Source of the DNA: Lyngbya sp. CCAP 1446/10
Lineage (GTDB): Bacteria; Cyanobacteriota; Cyanobacteriia; Cyanobacteriales; Microcoleaceae
Assembly: GCF_026130175.1 (NCBI RefSeq)
Contig: NZ_JAIGNI010000005.1
Coordinates: 1 to 64,000 of the forward strand
Direction: 5' to 3'
DNA: 64,000 bases
The notes beneath the pieces are model-generated. The model was not told the origin of the DNA, did no database searches, and saw only the letters and a list, made by a program, of their open reading frames with translations. A program made the translations under genes and the position numbers. Positions 52,260 to 61,367 of this stretch are shown one piece after another; position 1 is the first letter of the stretch; each line of letters opens with the position of its first letter.

Positions 52260-52694
52260 ATGGAACCAATACTAACTCACGCCGAAATGAATGAAAAGCG
52301 CATGATGTTGCAAGATTACGCTCCCGCCCAAGCAGCTTTGGCGATACTAGAAAAACATAATGGCAGACTTGACATGAGTTTTGATGAATTGTGGGCTGAA
52401 AACAACAATGATGAATCCTTTACACAGCCAAAAAATGGCAAATCTCTATGGCAAGTCACCCTAAAAACTCTCCGCGCCGAACTCTGCGGCAATGATGGTT
52501 TGCGGGCCCAATTCAAAGACTACACGAAAAACCCTGGGAGTACGCCTTTACTTACGGGATTAATTGTTGCTGTTGTCGGCTTGGGGGCTTCTTCTGGAAT
52601 CCCGATCGATCCTAGTATTGCTACTATTGTGGTTCTGTATCTTCTCAAAATTGGTCTGAATATTTTTTGCGAGTACACTGAGCCGGTGAGTTAG
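52260..52694 (+). CDS. Small membrane protein of unknown function next to the CHAT gene
   Basis: 144 residues, not recognised. Residues 1-95 are soluble and rich in charged residues and Met/Gln. Two hydrophobic segments follow (about 97-116, LLTGLIVAVVGLGASSG, and 119-137, ATIVVLYLLKIGLNIF) separated by a short PIDPS turn, which gives a helical hairpin. It has no signal peptide and the C-terminus is short. It lies 377 bp downstream of the CHAT-NB-ARC-TPR gene, on the same strand. A membrane-acting partner or protease substrate is conceivable, but nothing in the sequence proves it. Confidence 0.65.
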   Translation: MEPILTHAEMNEKRMMLQDYAPAQAALAILEKHNGRLDMSFDELWAENNNDESFTQPKNGKSLWQVTLKTLRAELCGNDGLRAQFKDYTKNPGSTPLLTGLIVAVVGLGASSGIPIDPSIATIVVLYLLKIGLNIFCEYTEPVS

Positions 52695-52805
52695 AATTTA
52701 GGCGCGATTATCTCGTGGATGATTCGGCGATTGAAATCGCTTCTTGTCATTCTTAGTCCGCCGACGCGGACTAAGAATGACATACTTATGTATTTTTATA
52801 CTCAT

Positions 52806-54254
52806 CTACTTACAATTATCGCAGTGGCCGCACCGCATAGATTTAGATTCCTTGGTAAAACCAAAAGCTTGTAGCAAAAATTGCCACCTACACTGGCGAT
52901 GTTTGAGATATTGTGCCATTTCTGCGGCGGCGGTAAAGTTTTGTTTGCCAACTTTTTGCTGTGCGGATTTGTCGATCGCATAATTGAAAGGATCTTGCCA
53001 TGTCAACTGTCCGCTGCTGTGTAAGATGGAAAGGGCGATCGCGCTTTCGGGAAATTCCCGCGACACAGCATCTACATCGCCTTTAACTGGCAGTTGTTTG
53101 GCCAACTGCTGCGCTTCTCGGTATTGCGATCGTAATTTATCTTCAAAAAATTGTGCTCTTTGTTTGTCATCGGGATAAAGCAAACCCGTCGGTTCACTAA
53201 TCAACGTCAGGGCGATCGCCGATTTGCCGTCGCGTCCGCCTCTCCCAATTTCCTGAATGTATTCCGATAATAGCAAAGGTGATTGAAAGTGAACAACCCA
53301 CCGCACATCCGGCTTATTAATTCCCATCCCGAAAGCACAGGTACAAATCACAAATTTAAGCTCATTATTCAGCCAAGCTGTTTCTATTTTTCGGCGCGAT
53401 TCTGGACTCAAACCTGCATGATAGGCTGCGGTTTTATAACCTGCATCTTCCAGCAAATTAGCCAAATTTTCGCTATCTTTTCTCGTGCGGACGTAGACTA
53501 AACCTGCTTGTTTTGGTCGAGATTTAATAAAATTTAATAACTGTTGTCTGCGTCCTCTCGGTGTCCAGACAGTCTGCACTTGCAGGTGCAGGTTAGAACG
53601 GTAGGGACTTAGCAGAAATGCTTCGGGCTTGTGCAGTTGCAAGACATTTTTGATTGTCTGCTGTGCTTCCGGGTTGGCGGTAGCGGTAAAAGCTGCGATC
53701 GCAATTTTAGTTCCTTCCGGCTTAGATTTCAACAAAGCCGATCGCACTGCACCCAAACGGCGGTAAGCTGGTCGAAAGGTATCGCCCCACTGGACTAAAC
53801 AATGAGCTTCATCTAATATTAAACCATTGATTTGGATGTGTGGCTGACTGATAATTTCCCAAACAGGTTTGCTGAGTAATGTTTCGGGAGAAAGGTACAG
53901 CAATCTCAACTTATTTTGTTGCAGCAATTGCAAAGTTTGGCGGCGCTGCTGTGCGGGCATTTGACTGTGGAGGAGGGAAGCGGGCAAATTGCGATCGCGC
54001 AATTCTTGCACTTGATTTTCCATTAGTGCGACTAACGGCGAAACCACCAAAGTTAAGCCTGTTTGTAACAATGCTGGCAGTTGAAAGCAGATTGATTTGC
54101 CGCCACCAGTTGGCATAATTATGATTGTATCTTTTCCGGCCAACAAACTGCTAACGATTTCTCCTTGGGGGGCTCGGAAGTCGTCGTATCCCCAGATTTG
54201 TTTAAAGGTGGCGCGGGCTTGACTTAATGATGTTGGTTCTGGTTGATATTTCAT
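52806..54254 (-). CDS. recQ: RecQ-family ATP-dependent DNA helicase
   Basis: About 482 residues. Helicase motifs are MPTGGGKSICFQLPAL, VVSPLVALM, DEAHCLVQWGDTFRPAYRRL, FTATANPEAQ, YVRTRKDSE and QEIGRGGRDG. The zinc-binding module follows, ending in RCGHCDNC. It is a short RecQ without a long HRDC tail. It unwinds recombination and fork intermediates with 3'-5' polarity. The ATG at 54254 (MKYQPEPTSL) was chosen; the frame is open 40 codons upstream, but that part is encoded by GTGCGCA repeats. Convergent with the gene at 52260. Confidence 0.92.
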   Translation of the reverse strand: MKYQPEPTSLSQARATFKQIWGYDDFRAPQGEIVSSLLAGKDTIIIMPTGGGKSICFQLPALLQTGLTLVVSPLVALMENQVQELRDRNLPASLLHSQMPAQQRRQTLQLLQQNKLRLLYLSPETLLSKPVWEIISQPHIQINGLILDEAHCLVQWGDTFRPAYRRLGAVRSALLKSKPEGTKIAIAAFTATANPEAQQTIKNVLQLHKPEAFLLSPYRSNLHLQVQTVWTPRGRRQQLLNFIKSRPKQAGLVYVRTRKDSENLANLLEDAGYKTAAYHAGLSPESRRKIETAWLNNELKFVICTCAFGMGINKPDVRWVVHFQSPLLLSEYIQEIGRGGRDGKSAIALTLISEPTGLLYPDDKQRAQFFEDKLRSQYREAQQLAKQLPVKGDVDAVSREFPESAIALSILHSSGQLTWQDPFNYAIDKSAQQKVGKQNFTAAAEMAQYLKHRQCRWQFLLQAFGFTKESKSMRCGHCDNCK

Positions 54255-54288
54255 TTGGTTTATTCCCAAATTAGACTCGAACTTTTGT

Positions 54289-54415
54289 AGTTTGTAGGGT
54301 GTGCACTGCGCACCAGTTGACTTAGACACCCAACGCGCCAACATTGGTTGACTAGCCCGTGCTTTTCGGCGCATCCTACAAGATCAGCCGGTGCGCAATG
54401 CGCACCCTACAAACT
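54289..54415. repeat. GGTGTGCACTGCGCACC repeat cluster
   Basis: Two inverted copies of TTTGTAGGGTGTGCACTGCGCACC (54291-54314, and 54391-54414 as GGTGCGCAATGCGCACCCTACAAA) enclose about 75 bp. Same family as 14250 and 28628. Confidence 0.8.
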
Positions 54416-54544
54416 GATGTACTGATCTGTGTTTAGCAAAGATTTTATAACTGACGCACCCTACAATAACTTCAGAGTATGCAAATATCGAGCAGAATTA
54501 GTGTTAATTTAATAACAGTTAATAATTTTACTCGAATTTGAATT

Positions 54545-55354
54545 ATGAACGCAAGCACGTTAAGCGAAGTTTTCAGCTATCAGCAAAAAACTTGCGATCT
54601 TTCCGATACAGCGGGCGCGGTAGCAGCGTTACATGAAGATGGTTTTGCGCTGATTCCCGGTGTGCTCGGCGAGTCGGAAATGGTGGCGGCGCGGGAAGCA
54701 CTCGATCGCCTGCAACCCTTCGGACTCGATGGTAGCAGTTGGAGTGAATTGAACAAACATTTTAAATGCGTGTTTAATCGCGATCGCCTGTGGCTTTCAT
54801 ATATCGATCGACCTGGTATCATTGAATTGGCAGAAGCATTGATGGGCAGCGATTGCCACATTATCGGCATGACTGCATGGAAAAGTGGGCCCGGTTACGA
54901 TGGTTGGCGCGTGCACGTCGATCAGGTGTTTGTACCCTTGCCCGAAAGCGTGTTTGCAGATCACACTTTTCAACTGCCAGTATGGATTTGTACAGCCCAT
55001 TTCTATCTCAGCGACATCACAGAAGACCTCTGTCCTACCTATATTATTCCTGGTAGTCACAAATCGGGTAGAAAACCCGATCGCGGCGAAGAAACTTGGA
55101 ATGGAAACTCGTTAGAACCAGTTGTCTGCAAAGCAGGAGATGTGCTGTTTTTCCGCAGTGAAATTTGGCACTCTGGCGGCAGAAATACCACCGTCGATGG
55201 TAGTCGCTATATGCTGCAAGTGCATTATTCCCACCGCAATATCGCGCAGAAATTTTCGCCTTGGCCGTGGCAATTCAACCCCGAAATTCTCGCTACCGCT
55301 ACAGAACGGCAACTGCGGCTTTTAGGCAAGCATCCTGAGTCAAATTACGGTTGA
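54545..55354 (+). CDS. Phytanoyl-CoA dioxygenase family protein
   Basis: 269 residues, Fe(II)/2-oxoglutarate dioxygenase fold. The metal-binding pair is in WRVHVDQVFV (His and Asp, about 124-126) and the distal His in SEIWHSGGRN (about 209). The N-terminal HEDGFALIPGVLGESEMVAAREAL is typical for PhyH family enzymes, which hydroxylate small molecules. The substrate is unknown, and no biosynthetic cluster is evident. Single gene with GTGCGCA repeats upstream. Confidence 0.87.
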   Translation: MNASTLSEVFSYQQKTCDLSDTAGAVAALHEDGFALIPGVLGESEMVAAREALDRLQPFGLDGSSWSELNKHFKCVFNRDRLWLSYIDRPGIIELAEALMGSDCHIIGMTAWKSGPGYDGWRVHVDQVFVPLPESVFADHTFQLPVWICTAHFYLSDITEDLCPTYIIPGSHKSGRKPDRGEETWNGNSLEPVVCKAGDVLFFRSEIWHSGGRNTTVDGSRYMLQVHYSHRNIAQKFSPWPWQFNPEILATATERQLRLLGKHPESNYG

Positions 55355-55594
55355 AATATCTTATGAATTTTAGACTCCAAGTGTATTATTCATGCCCTCG
55401 CTATTCTTGAAACTACCTACGTTCTGAATCGTTAATCTGCCTAGGATCTGTGGTTGACCTATCAATCAAAGATTGAGGGAATGCAAGTCTATTTGAGATT
55501 TTGACTTTTGGATGTGAGACGATCGTCCATTCTAGAACTCTGCGAATCCCCGAATATCTCGATCCAAAATCCAAAATCCAAAATCTCAAATCGC

Positions 55595-55975
55595 CTAAGA
55601 CTGAGCGTCTCGGCGGCCGAGCTCGTAGACGCCGCCGCCAATACAGGCGATCGTCCCCATAGATACCGCCCAACCAGTACCGAGAGAAAATTCTACGCCC
55701 CAATTGCACAATCCGCCCGCAATCAAAAAGGGCACAATGCTCAACAGCGAAGCATAAAAGGCATTTTGAGCTTCTCTGGCTTGGCGGGTTCTCTCAAACT
55801 CGGCTTCGGATGTGTAGAGGGATCTTTCGGCAAAATTCATCCAGCGGTTGAGTTGCAGGATTACCCATTCTGTGATGGGCGACAGGCCCCAGTACAGGGC
55901 TAAAGACCACAATGACGCACCGGCGATCGCAGTTGCGTCTATGGCAAAACTAAAAGGGAAAATTTCAGTAAGCAT
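55595..55975 (-). CDS. Conserved membrane protein of unknown function
   Basis: 126 residues with three hydrophobic segments (about 8-30, 72-93 and 97-118) and a central charged helix (RSLYTSEAEFERTRQAREAQN). The composition and length suggest a conserved cyanobacterial inner-membrane protein; I cannot name a family. There is no neighbour on the same strand. The frame is ordinary in base composition and does not overlap another gene, so it is likely real. Confidence 0.65.
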   Translation of the reverse strand: MLTEIFPFSFAIDATAIAGASLWSLALYWGLSPITEWVILQLNRWMNFAERSLYTSEAEFERTRQAREAQNAFYASLLSIVPFLIAGGLCNWGVEFSLGTGWAVSMGTIACIGGGVYELGRRDAQS

Positions 55976-56273
55976 TGCTTATGTGTTTTATAAATTTGAG
56001 ATTTCAGATTGCATCCAAAATCCCGTACTAAAGTATAGTGTCAAACAAAAGCTCGATCGAATTCAACCGCAGCAGGCATTCCGCTGGCAAATAATTTTCC
56101 GTTACCCGCAGCATTTAACCCGAAGCCTTGACACGAGTTGTGCATAGAGTAAAATACACGTTGGTTAACTGATTCGCTAGTGGGTAGAGCACGCGAGGCA
56201 ATCTTGCAGCGAATTGGCACAACAGACAACGCAGATTCGCAAATACATTAAACTTTCAGGAGTTAAATAAATC

Positions 56274-56882
56274 GTGCAAGACTCTACGAGCCCTAGATCC
56301 GTAAAACGCTTTTTTCGCGCTAGACACATACTACTGTTAGTTCTTTCGATCGGTATCGTGGTGATCAGCCCTTATTTGCAGCAGCAGTTAGTCATGGCTC
56401 AGTCAGCTTTACCAAGCAGAGTCGCTACGGGTAATTTGTGGCAAGAAGCTTCTTTTCCCGTCGAAAGTTTTGAAGCCTACACTTCCCCCTTCGGCTCCCG
56501 CGGCGGGGATTTTCATTACGGTTTGGACATGGCAGCCCCGGAAGGTAGCTACATCCGCAATTGGTGGGGCGGGCAAATTGTGGAAGTTTGGGAAGATGGC
56601 CGCTGCGGTACTGGTATGGTAGTGCGATCGGGAGATTGGGAGCACATCTACTGTCACCTCAAAGGTAGGGTGCAAACAGCTAACGGCGGGCGTTATTATA
56701 CCGATCGCGAAGGTGGTATGCAAATTTGGCAGGGTCAAACTGTGCCGGCTGGTGCGAGAATTGCCAGAGTGGGAATGACCGGCCGCACGACCGGCCCTCA
56801 CCTGCATTGGGGATTGAAGTACGGCGGACGTTGGGTAGACCCGGCTTTGGTACTTCGCGAAATGTATTCCAATCAGTCTTAA
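56274..56882 (+). CDS. M23 family metallopeptidase
   Basis: 202 residues starting at GTG. An N-terminal signal/anchor helix (about 18-37) precedes the LytM domain with the zinc ligands His and Asp in FHYGLDMAAPEG and the HxH in GPHLHWGLKYGG. Members cut peptidoglycan cross-links or regulate amidases in the periplasm. CRCGTG-type cysteines (DGRCGTG, IYCHLKG) are present. Heptamer repeats follow the stop. Confidence 0.9.
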   Translation: MQDSTSPRSVKRFFRARHILLLVLSIGIVVISPYLQQQLVMAQSALPSRVATGNLWQEASFPVESFEAYTSPFGSRGGDFHYGLDMAAPEGSYIRNWWGGQIVEVWEDGRCGTGMVVRSGDWEHIYCHLKGRVQTANGGRYYTDREGGMQIWQGQTVPAGARIARVGMTGRTTGPHLHWGLKYGGRWVDPALVLREMYSNQS

Positions 56883-56885
56883 TTA

Positions 56886-57112
56886 GTCATTGGGCATTGG
56901 GCATTGGGCATTGGGCATTAGTAATTGGGCATTAGTCATTAGTTAGTAATCAGAGGGAAGAAGTATTACGCAATCCCCACCCTTACCAATGACTACTGAC
57001 CAATGACTACTGACCAATGACTACTGACTACTGATGACTAATGACTACTGATGACTACTGACCAATGACTACTGACTACTGATGACTAATGACTACTGAC
57101 TAATGACCAATG
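56886..57112. repeat. GGGCATT and TGACTAC/TGACCAA heptamer arrays
   Basis: GGGCATT units (56889-56935), then many TGACTAC, TGACCAA and TGATGAC units up to 57112. The array spans the whole gap between the M23 peptidase and ftsH and encodes the last residues of FtsH. Confidence 0.9.
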
Positions 57113-59039
57113 AATCTTTTTTTGTCAACTCGGCGTATCGATCGACAATTTTGCGGAATTCATCACCGTCGATCGTTTCTTCATCCAACAGCACTTCAAC
57201 CAGCTTGTCTACCAAATGGCGGTTTTCGCGGATAATCCGGCGGGCTTCTTCGTAGCAGTGAATGGCGATTTCTCGGACTTGCCGATCGATCTTAATTGCC
57301 ATTGCTTCAGAATAATCCGATCGCGAATTCCAGTCTCGGCCCAAAAACACCTCATTGTTCGGACTTTCCAAAGCCACAGGCCCCAAATCCGACATTCCGT
57401 AAAGCGTTACCATCTGCCTCGCTAGCTTGCTAACTTCTGTGATATCGCTGCTGGCACCGAGAGTTACTTCGGCATCGCCGTAAATTTCTGCCTCTGCCGC
57501 CCGTCCCCCCAAAGCTACTGTAATCCGGCTTAACAACCACGCCCGACTCCTCAAACCTTCGCTGTCGATCATTTCGTCATCGAGCACGTAGTTGGCAAAG
57601 CCTGCGATACCGCCGGAACGCGGAATGATCGTTACTTTTTCTAGCGTGTCGGTATTTTTGAGCATGATTGATACGAGGGCGTGTCCGATTTCGTGGTATG
57701 CTACAAGCCACTTTTTCTTGCTGTCGAGCAATGGGTTGAGCGTCAGCCCGATCGTGATTCGGTCGATCGCATCATTAACTTCTAAATTACTAATCGTGTC
57801 TTTGCGTCGCCTCGCGGTGAGAATAGCTGCTTCGTTGAGCAAGTTTGCCAAATCAGCACCGGAAAAGCCGGGAGTGCGACGGGCAATCATATCTAGGGCA
57901 ACTTCGTCGTCGAGTTTTTTGTTGCGCGCGTGCACTTCCAAAATCCCTAAACGCCCTTTGTAGCTGGGCAAATCTACCGTTACTTGTCGATCGAACCTAC
58001 CGGGCCGCAACAAGGCAGTATCAAGCACATCAGGGCGGTTAGTAGCAGCAATCACAATCACGCCGCTATTACCCTCAAAGCCGTCCATTTCTGTCAGCAA
58101 CTGATTGAGAGTTTGTTCGCGTTCGTCATTTCCGCCACCAATACCAGCGCCGCGCTGCCTTCCTACCGCGTCTATTTCATCGATGAAGACGATGCAGGGC
58201 GCATTTTCTTTAGCTTTTTTGAACAAGTCGCGGACGCGGGAAGCGCCGACTCCGACGAACATTTCCACAAATTCGGAACCGGAGATGCTGAAGAATGGAA
58301 CGGCTGCTTCCCCTGCGATGGCTTTTGCCAACATTGTTTTGCCTGTTCCCGGAGGCCCGATTAACAAAACTCCTCTAGGAATTTTGGCGCCGATGGCGTT
58401 GAAACGTTCGGGTTTTTTGAGGAAAGTTACAACTTCTTGCAGTTCTTCTTTGGCTTCTTCGATCCCTGCTACGTCGTCGAACATCACGCCGGTTTTGGCT
58501 TCCATTTGGAAACGGGCTCTGGATTTGCCGAAGTTCATGGCATTTCCTTGCGATTGGGTCGATCGACGCAGGATAGCCATCAACACTGCCAACACTGCAA
58601 AAATCACTAGCAAGTTTACTACTAAACTAACTGCTGCGGCGTTGTCGGCTGTTTGTTTGACTTCAAAATCAATCTTTTTGGCACGGATTTGCGAGTAGAG
58701 TTCTCGGTTGTTGTAGTCGAAGAGAGTAACAATTTGGGGTTGATCGGTTTTTTGATCTTTTAGCTTAACTTTGGCAGTTCTTTGAATTTCGTCTATTTCG
58801 ACTTTACTGACTTGCCCTTTTTCTATGTTGTCGATGAGTTGGCTGTAACTCATGGTGTTGTTTGGCGCGCTGTCGGCGAAAACCGGGGTCGAGAGCAATA
58901 TTCCTTGAGAAATCACCAAACTACCCAGGATGCGCCAAATATTCCGTCCTGGAATTGATTTTTTCGGATTCTGCTGGCTCGATTTGTCTTTGTTTACAGC
59001 TAGATGTCCCAGCCATGCGTGTTTCCAAGAATTTTTCAT
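57093..59039 (-). CDS. ftsH: ATP-dependent zinc metalloprotease FtsH
   Basis: About 648 residues. Two membrane segments (about 35-54 and 135-158) flank a lumenal domain. The AAA module has Walker A GPPGTGKT (about 228-235), Walker B IVFIDEID, arginine fingers in RPGRFDR, and the zinc site HEIGH (about 449-453). FtsH removes photodamaged D1 during photosystem II repair and other membrane proteins. The ATG at 59039 ([11 protein letters not shown]) was chosen; one 21 codons earlier (59102) is possible. The final residues DSLVISQ and the TAG stop are read from the heptamer array. Confidence 0.95.
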   Translation of the reverse strand: MKNSWKHAWLGHLAVNKDKSSQQNPKKSIPGRNIWRILGSLVISQGILLSTPVFADSAPNNTMSYSQLIDNIEKGQVSKVEIDEIQRTAKVKLKDQKTDQPQIVTLFDYNNRELYSQIRAKKIDFEVKQTADNAAAVSLVVNLLVIFAVLAVLMAILRRSTQSQGNAMNFGKSRARFQMEAKTGVMFDDVAGIEEAKEELQEVVTFLKKPERFNAIGAKIPRGVLLIGPPGTGKTMLAKAIAGEAAVPFFSISGSEFVEMFVGVGASRVRDLFKKAKENAPCIVFIDEIDAVGRQRGAGIGGGNDEREQTLNQLLTEMDGFEGNSGVIVIAATNRPDVLDTALLRPGRFDRQVTVDLPSYKGRLGILEVHARNKKLDDEVALDMIARRTPGFSGADLANLLNEAAILTARRRKDTISNLEVNDAIDRITIGLTLNPLLDSKKKWLVAYHEIGHALVSIMLKNTDTLEKVTIIPRSGGIAGFANYVLDDEMIDSEGLRSRAWLLSRITVALGGRAAEAEIYGDAEVTLGASSDITEVSKLARQMVTLYGMSDLGPVALESPNNEVFLGRDWNSRSDYSEAMAIKIDRQVREIAIHCYEEARRIIRENRHLVDKLVEVLLDEETIDGDEFRKIVDRYAELTKKDSLVISQ

Positions 59040-59193
59040 ATTGCTTTTTTGCCCAAGGTGGAAGACTGCCAAGATTGACCGCTTGTGGTTTGCTACGTTC
59101 ATTTATTTTAACAAGATGCCGGGTGTTGAATCGGTTTATCTGTCGCTGGGATCTCAAGAGACCGCTTAAGATGACGGGTTTTGAACCCACTGC

Positions 59194-59371
59194 GACTCAG
59201 AAACCGAGTTTTTTACCAAATCTGTCGGCTATCACCAAGGATTTTGGCAAAAACCCGGTTTCTCGGCCCCTCCACTGAACTTACGCACTCCGACTCAGAA
59301 ACCGGGTTTTTTACCAAATCTGTCGGCTATCACCAAGGATTTTGGCAAAAACCCGGTTTTTCGGCCCCTCC
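59194..59371. repeat. Two 80-bp direct copies framed by AAACCGGGTTTTT halves
   Basis: Copies start at 59194 and 59292, 98 bp apart. Each has GACTCAGAAACCGRGTTTTTT, then ACCAAATCTGTCGGCTATCA, then CAAAAACCCGGTTTYTCGG, so each can fold into a hairpin. They differ at about two positions. Confidence 0.85.
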
Positions 59372-59478
59372 GTAAATCTCAAATCTCAAATCGATTGACA
59401 CTTGCCGATCGCCCTTGTTATATTAATCATACTCGTAATGAGTACGCTTTACTTGCTCTGTTATTGTTTTTAAGTCCT

Positions 59479-60024
59479 ATGGTAAAGATAGTCGGCATTG
59501 GTGGAAGTTTGCGGGCTGGCTCCTACAGCCAGATGGCGCTGATGGTAGCGGCTGAGCGGGCGCAGGTACTGGGCGCGGAAGTTGAAATATTGGATTTGCG
59601 ATCGCTCAATCTGCCATTCTGCGACGGTGATAATGATTATTCCGATTACCCCGATGTGGAAAAGCTGCGGAATGCGGTAAAGCAAGCCGACGCTTTGATT
59701 CTAGCAACGCCGGAGTATCACGGTAGCGTCAGCGGTGCTCTCAAGAATGCCCTCGATTTACTCACTTTCGAGCATTTGGACGGCAAAGTTGCGGGTGCGA
59801 TTAGCGTTTTGGGAGGGCAAGTCAACAGCAACGCGCTTAACGATTTGCGAACTATTTTGAGATGGGTGCACGCTTGGGTAATTCCCGAACAAATTGCGAT
59901 CGGACAAGCTTGGAAAACTTTTAGTCCAGACGGTAAATTGTTGGATGATAAACTGTCTGAAAGGTTCGATGAATTTGCTCGCAGTTTGGTAGAAAATACG
60001 CGGAAATTGCGAGGAGTTTCTTAG
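59479..60024 (+). CDS. NADPH-dependent FMN reductase family protein
   Basis: About 181 residues with the flavodoxin-like fold. The FMN loop is GIGGSLRAGSYSQMAL near the start, then LILATPEYHGSVSGALKNALDLL and VAGAISVLGGQVN. The family contains quinone, chromate and azo reductases; the natural substrate is not clear. The ATG at 59479 (MVKIVGIGGSL) was chosen because this is the family start, and the upstream open frame is not conserved. Confidence 0.9.
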   Translation: MVKIVGIGGSLRAGSYSQMALMVAAERAQVLGAEVEILDLRSLNLPFCDGDNDYSDYPDVEKLRNAVKQADALILATPEYHGSVSGALKNALDLLTFEHLDGKVAGAISVLGGQVNSNALNDLRTILRWVHAWVIPEQIAIGQAWKTFSPDGKLLDDKLSERFDEFARSLVENTRKLRGVS

Positions 60025-60106
60025 TAGTATAAGGCGGGAATTTTGGAATTGTTGACTAATGACTAATGACTACTGACTACTGACTACTGCCAACTGCCAA
60101 CTGACT

Positions 60107-60352
60107 TCAAAATGGCATATCGATCATATCTCCGAAAGGATGCGGTACGTCGATCGGCATTCTTCCGGGTTTTGACTCATAATTGTCAATCCACTTTTTC
60201 GCCAATTCCAAAGCTTCCTCTTCGGTTTTGGCATTTTGGACGGCGACGTGGCGGTTGCCGCGGCCATCCCAAACCTCGACGTAGAATACTTTCTGGGATT
60301 GAATAATCCAACCTTTATAAGTGTCTGCTGGTTCCATAGTTAAAATCTTCAT
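60107..60352 (-). CDS. Conserved hypothetical protein
   Basis: 81 residues, soluble, with no named family. It has a beta-strand-rich start (YKGWIIQSQKVFYVEVWDGRGNRHVAVQ) and a helix (TEEEALELAKKWIDNYE), and ends with proline-rich DVPHPFGDMIDMPF. The layout resembles small domain proteins conserved in cyanobacteria. The start region is preceded by CAGTTGA heptamers and element B. Confidence 0.7.
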   Translation of the reverse strand: MKILTMEPADTYKGWIIQSQKVFYVEVWDGRGNRHVAVQNAKTEEEALELAKKWIDNYESKPGRMPIDVPHPFGDMIDMPF

Positions 60353-60354
60353 TC

Positions 60355-60480
60355 AGTTGACAGTTGACAGTTGACAGCGACCTCTACCTGGAAGTAAGAG
60401 GATTGGATTAATGAATAGTCTGCTTTTAATTTCTCCCTACAAGGGTTCCGGCTTTAAACCATTTTTTTCTGGTAAAATAA
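60355..60480 (+). repeat. Dispersed element B (about 115 bp plus heptamers)
   Basis: Three CAGTTGA heptamers, then the same ordered blocks as element A (46030-46160). The centre differs. It lies upstream of psb32. Confidence 0.8.
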
Positions 60481-60593
60481 TCGGGTGAGGAGTTCCACTG
60501 GCGGCCTAATTGTAAATATTGCCCCGTGTAAAATGAATTTTACGGGGGTTTATATAGTATTTTTGGAAAAAAGTCAGTTTTACGGTTAACCTC

Positions 60594-61316
60594 ATGACTA
60601 GACTCCTGAAGCAATTATTTAACTGGAGAAATTATCTCCAACCTTTGGCGGTGGCGATCGCGATCGTCCTGATCGCATCCCAAATAGCGGTATTGCCGGC
60701 ATTGGCGACGGGCGTGTACGAAATGCCAGTATTGTCAGCGGGCGATCGAACTTGGGTGTTTGACAAAGGCGACGTACTCAGCCGCAGCAGCGAAAGCAAT
60801 ATCAGCAGTGTGCTCGACACCCTAGAACAAAAAACAGGAAAACAAGTCCGGTTTGTCACCATTCACCGCTTAGACTACGGCGAAACGACTGCCACTTTCA
60901 CCGACCAACTGTTTGAACAGTGGTTTCCCGCCAAAGAAGACCAGACTAATCAAATTTTACTCGCTCTCGACACTGTTACCAACAGCGCGGCAATTCGCAC
61001 CGGGGAAGGGGTGAAGTCCCTGCTAAGCGACGAAATTGCCCAGAGTGTAGCTGGGGAAACCGTGCAAGTACCGCTGCGGGAAGGTAATAAATACAACGAG
61101 GCATTTGCCGAAGCTAGTTCACGGATTGCGACTGTGATGTCGGGTGAACCAGATCCGGGCCCGCCTGAAGTTGTTGATAACATTCAAGTTGAAGGCACAT
61201 TTAAGAAAGCTGAAGAAACAGACCAAGGTAATGCCACAGTTATTGTGGTTGTGTTGTTGGTGTTGGCGACAGTGATTCCAATGGTGACTTATTTCTGGTA
61301 TCAAGGTTTTTCTTAA
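60594..61316 (+). CDS. psb32: TPM-domain photosystem II repair protein Psb32
   Basis: 240 residues. A signal/anchor segment (about 18-37) leads into a TPM domain (about 55-185; VLDTLEQKTGKQVRFVTIHRLDYGETTATFTDQLFEQWFP), and a second membrane helix lies near the C-terminus (about 214-235). It is the cyanobacterial counterpart of plant TLP18.3 and protects photosystem II and its repair. It is placed in the thylakoid with the TPM domain in the lumen. Three or more CAGTTGA heptamers follow the TAA stop. Confidence 0.88.
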   Translation: MTRLLKQLFNWRNYLQPLAVAIAIVLIASQIAVLPALATGVYEMPVLSAGDRTWVFDKGDVLSRSSESNISSVLDTLEQKTGKQVRFVTIHRLDYGETTATFTDQLFEQWFPAKEDQTNQILLALDTVTNSAAIRTGEGVKSLLSDEIAQSVAGETVQVPLREGNKYNEAFAEASSRIATVMSGEPDPGPPEVVDNIQVEGTFKKAEETDQGNATVIVVVLLVLATVIPMVTYFWYQGFS

Positions 61317-61361
61317 ACAGTTGACAGTTGACAGTTGACAGTTGACAGTTGACAGTTGACG
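61316..61361. repeat. CAGTTGA heptamer array after psb32
   Basis: Six tandem units begin with the last base of the psb32 stop region. Confidence 0.9.
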
Positions 61362-61367
61362 CTTGGA

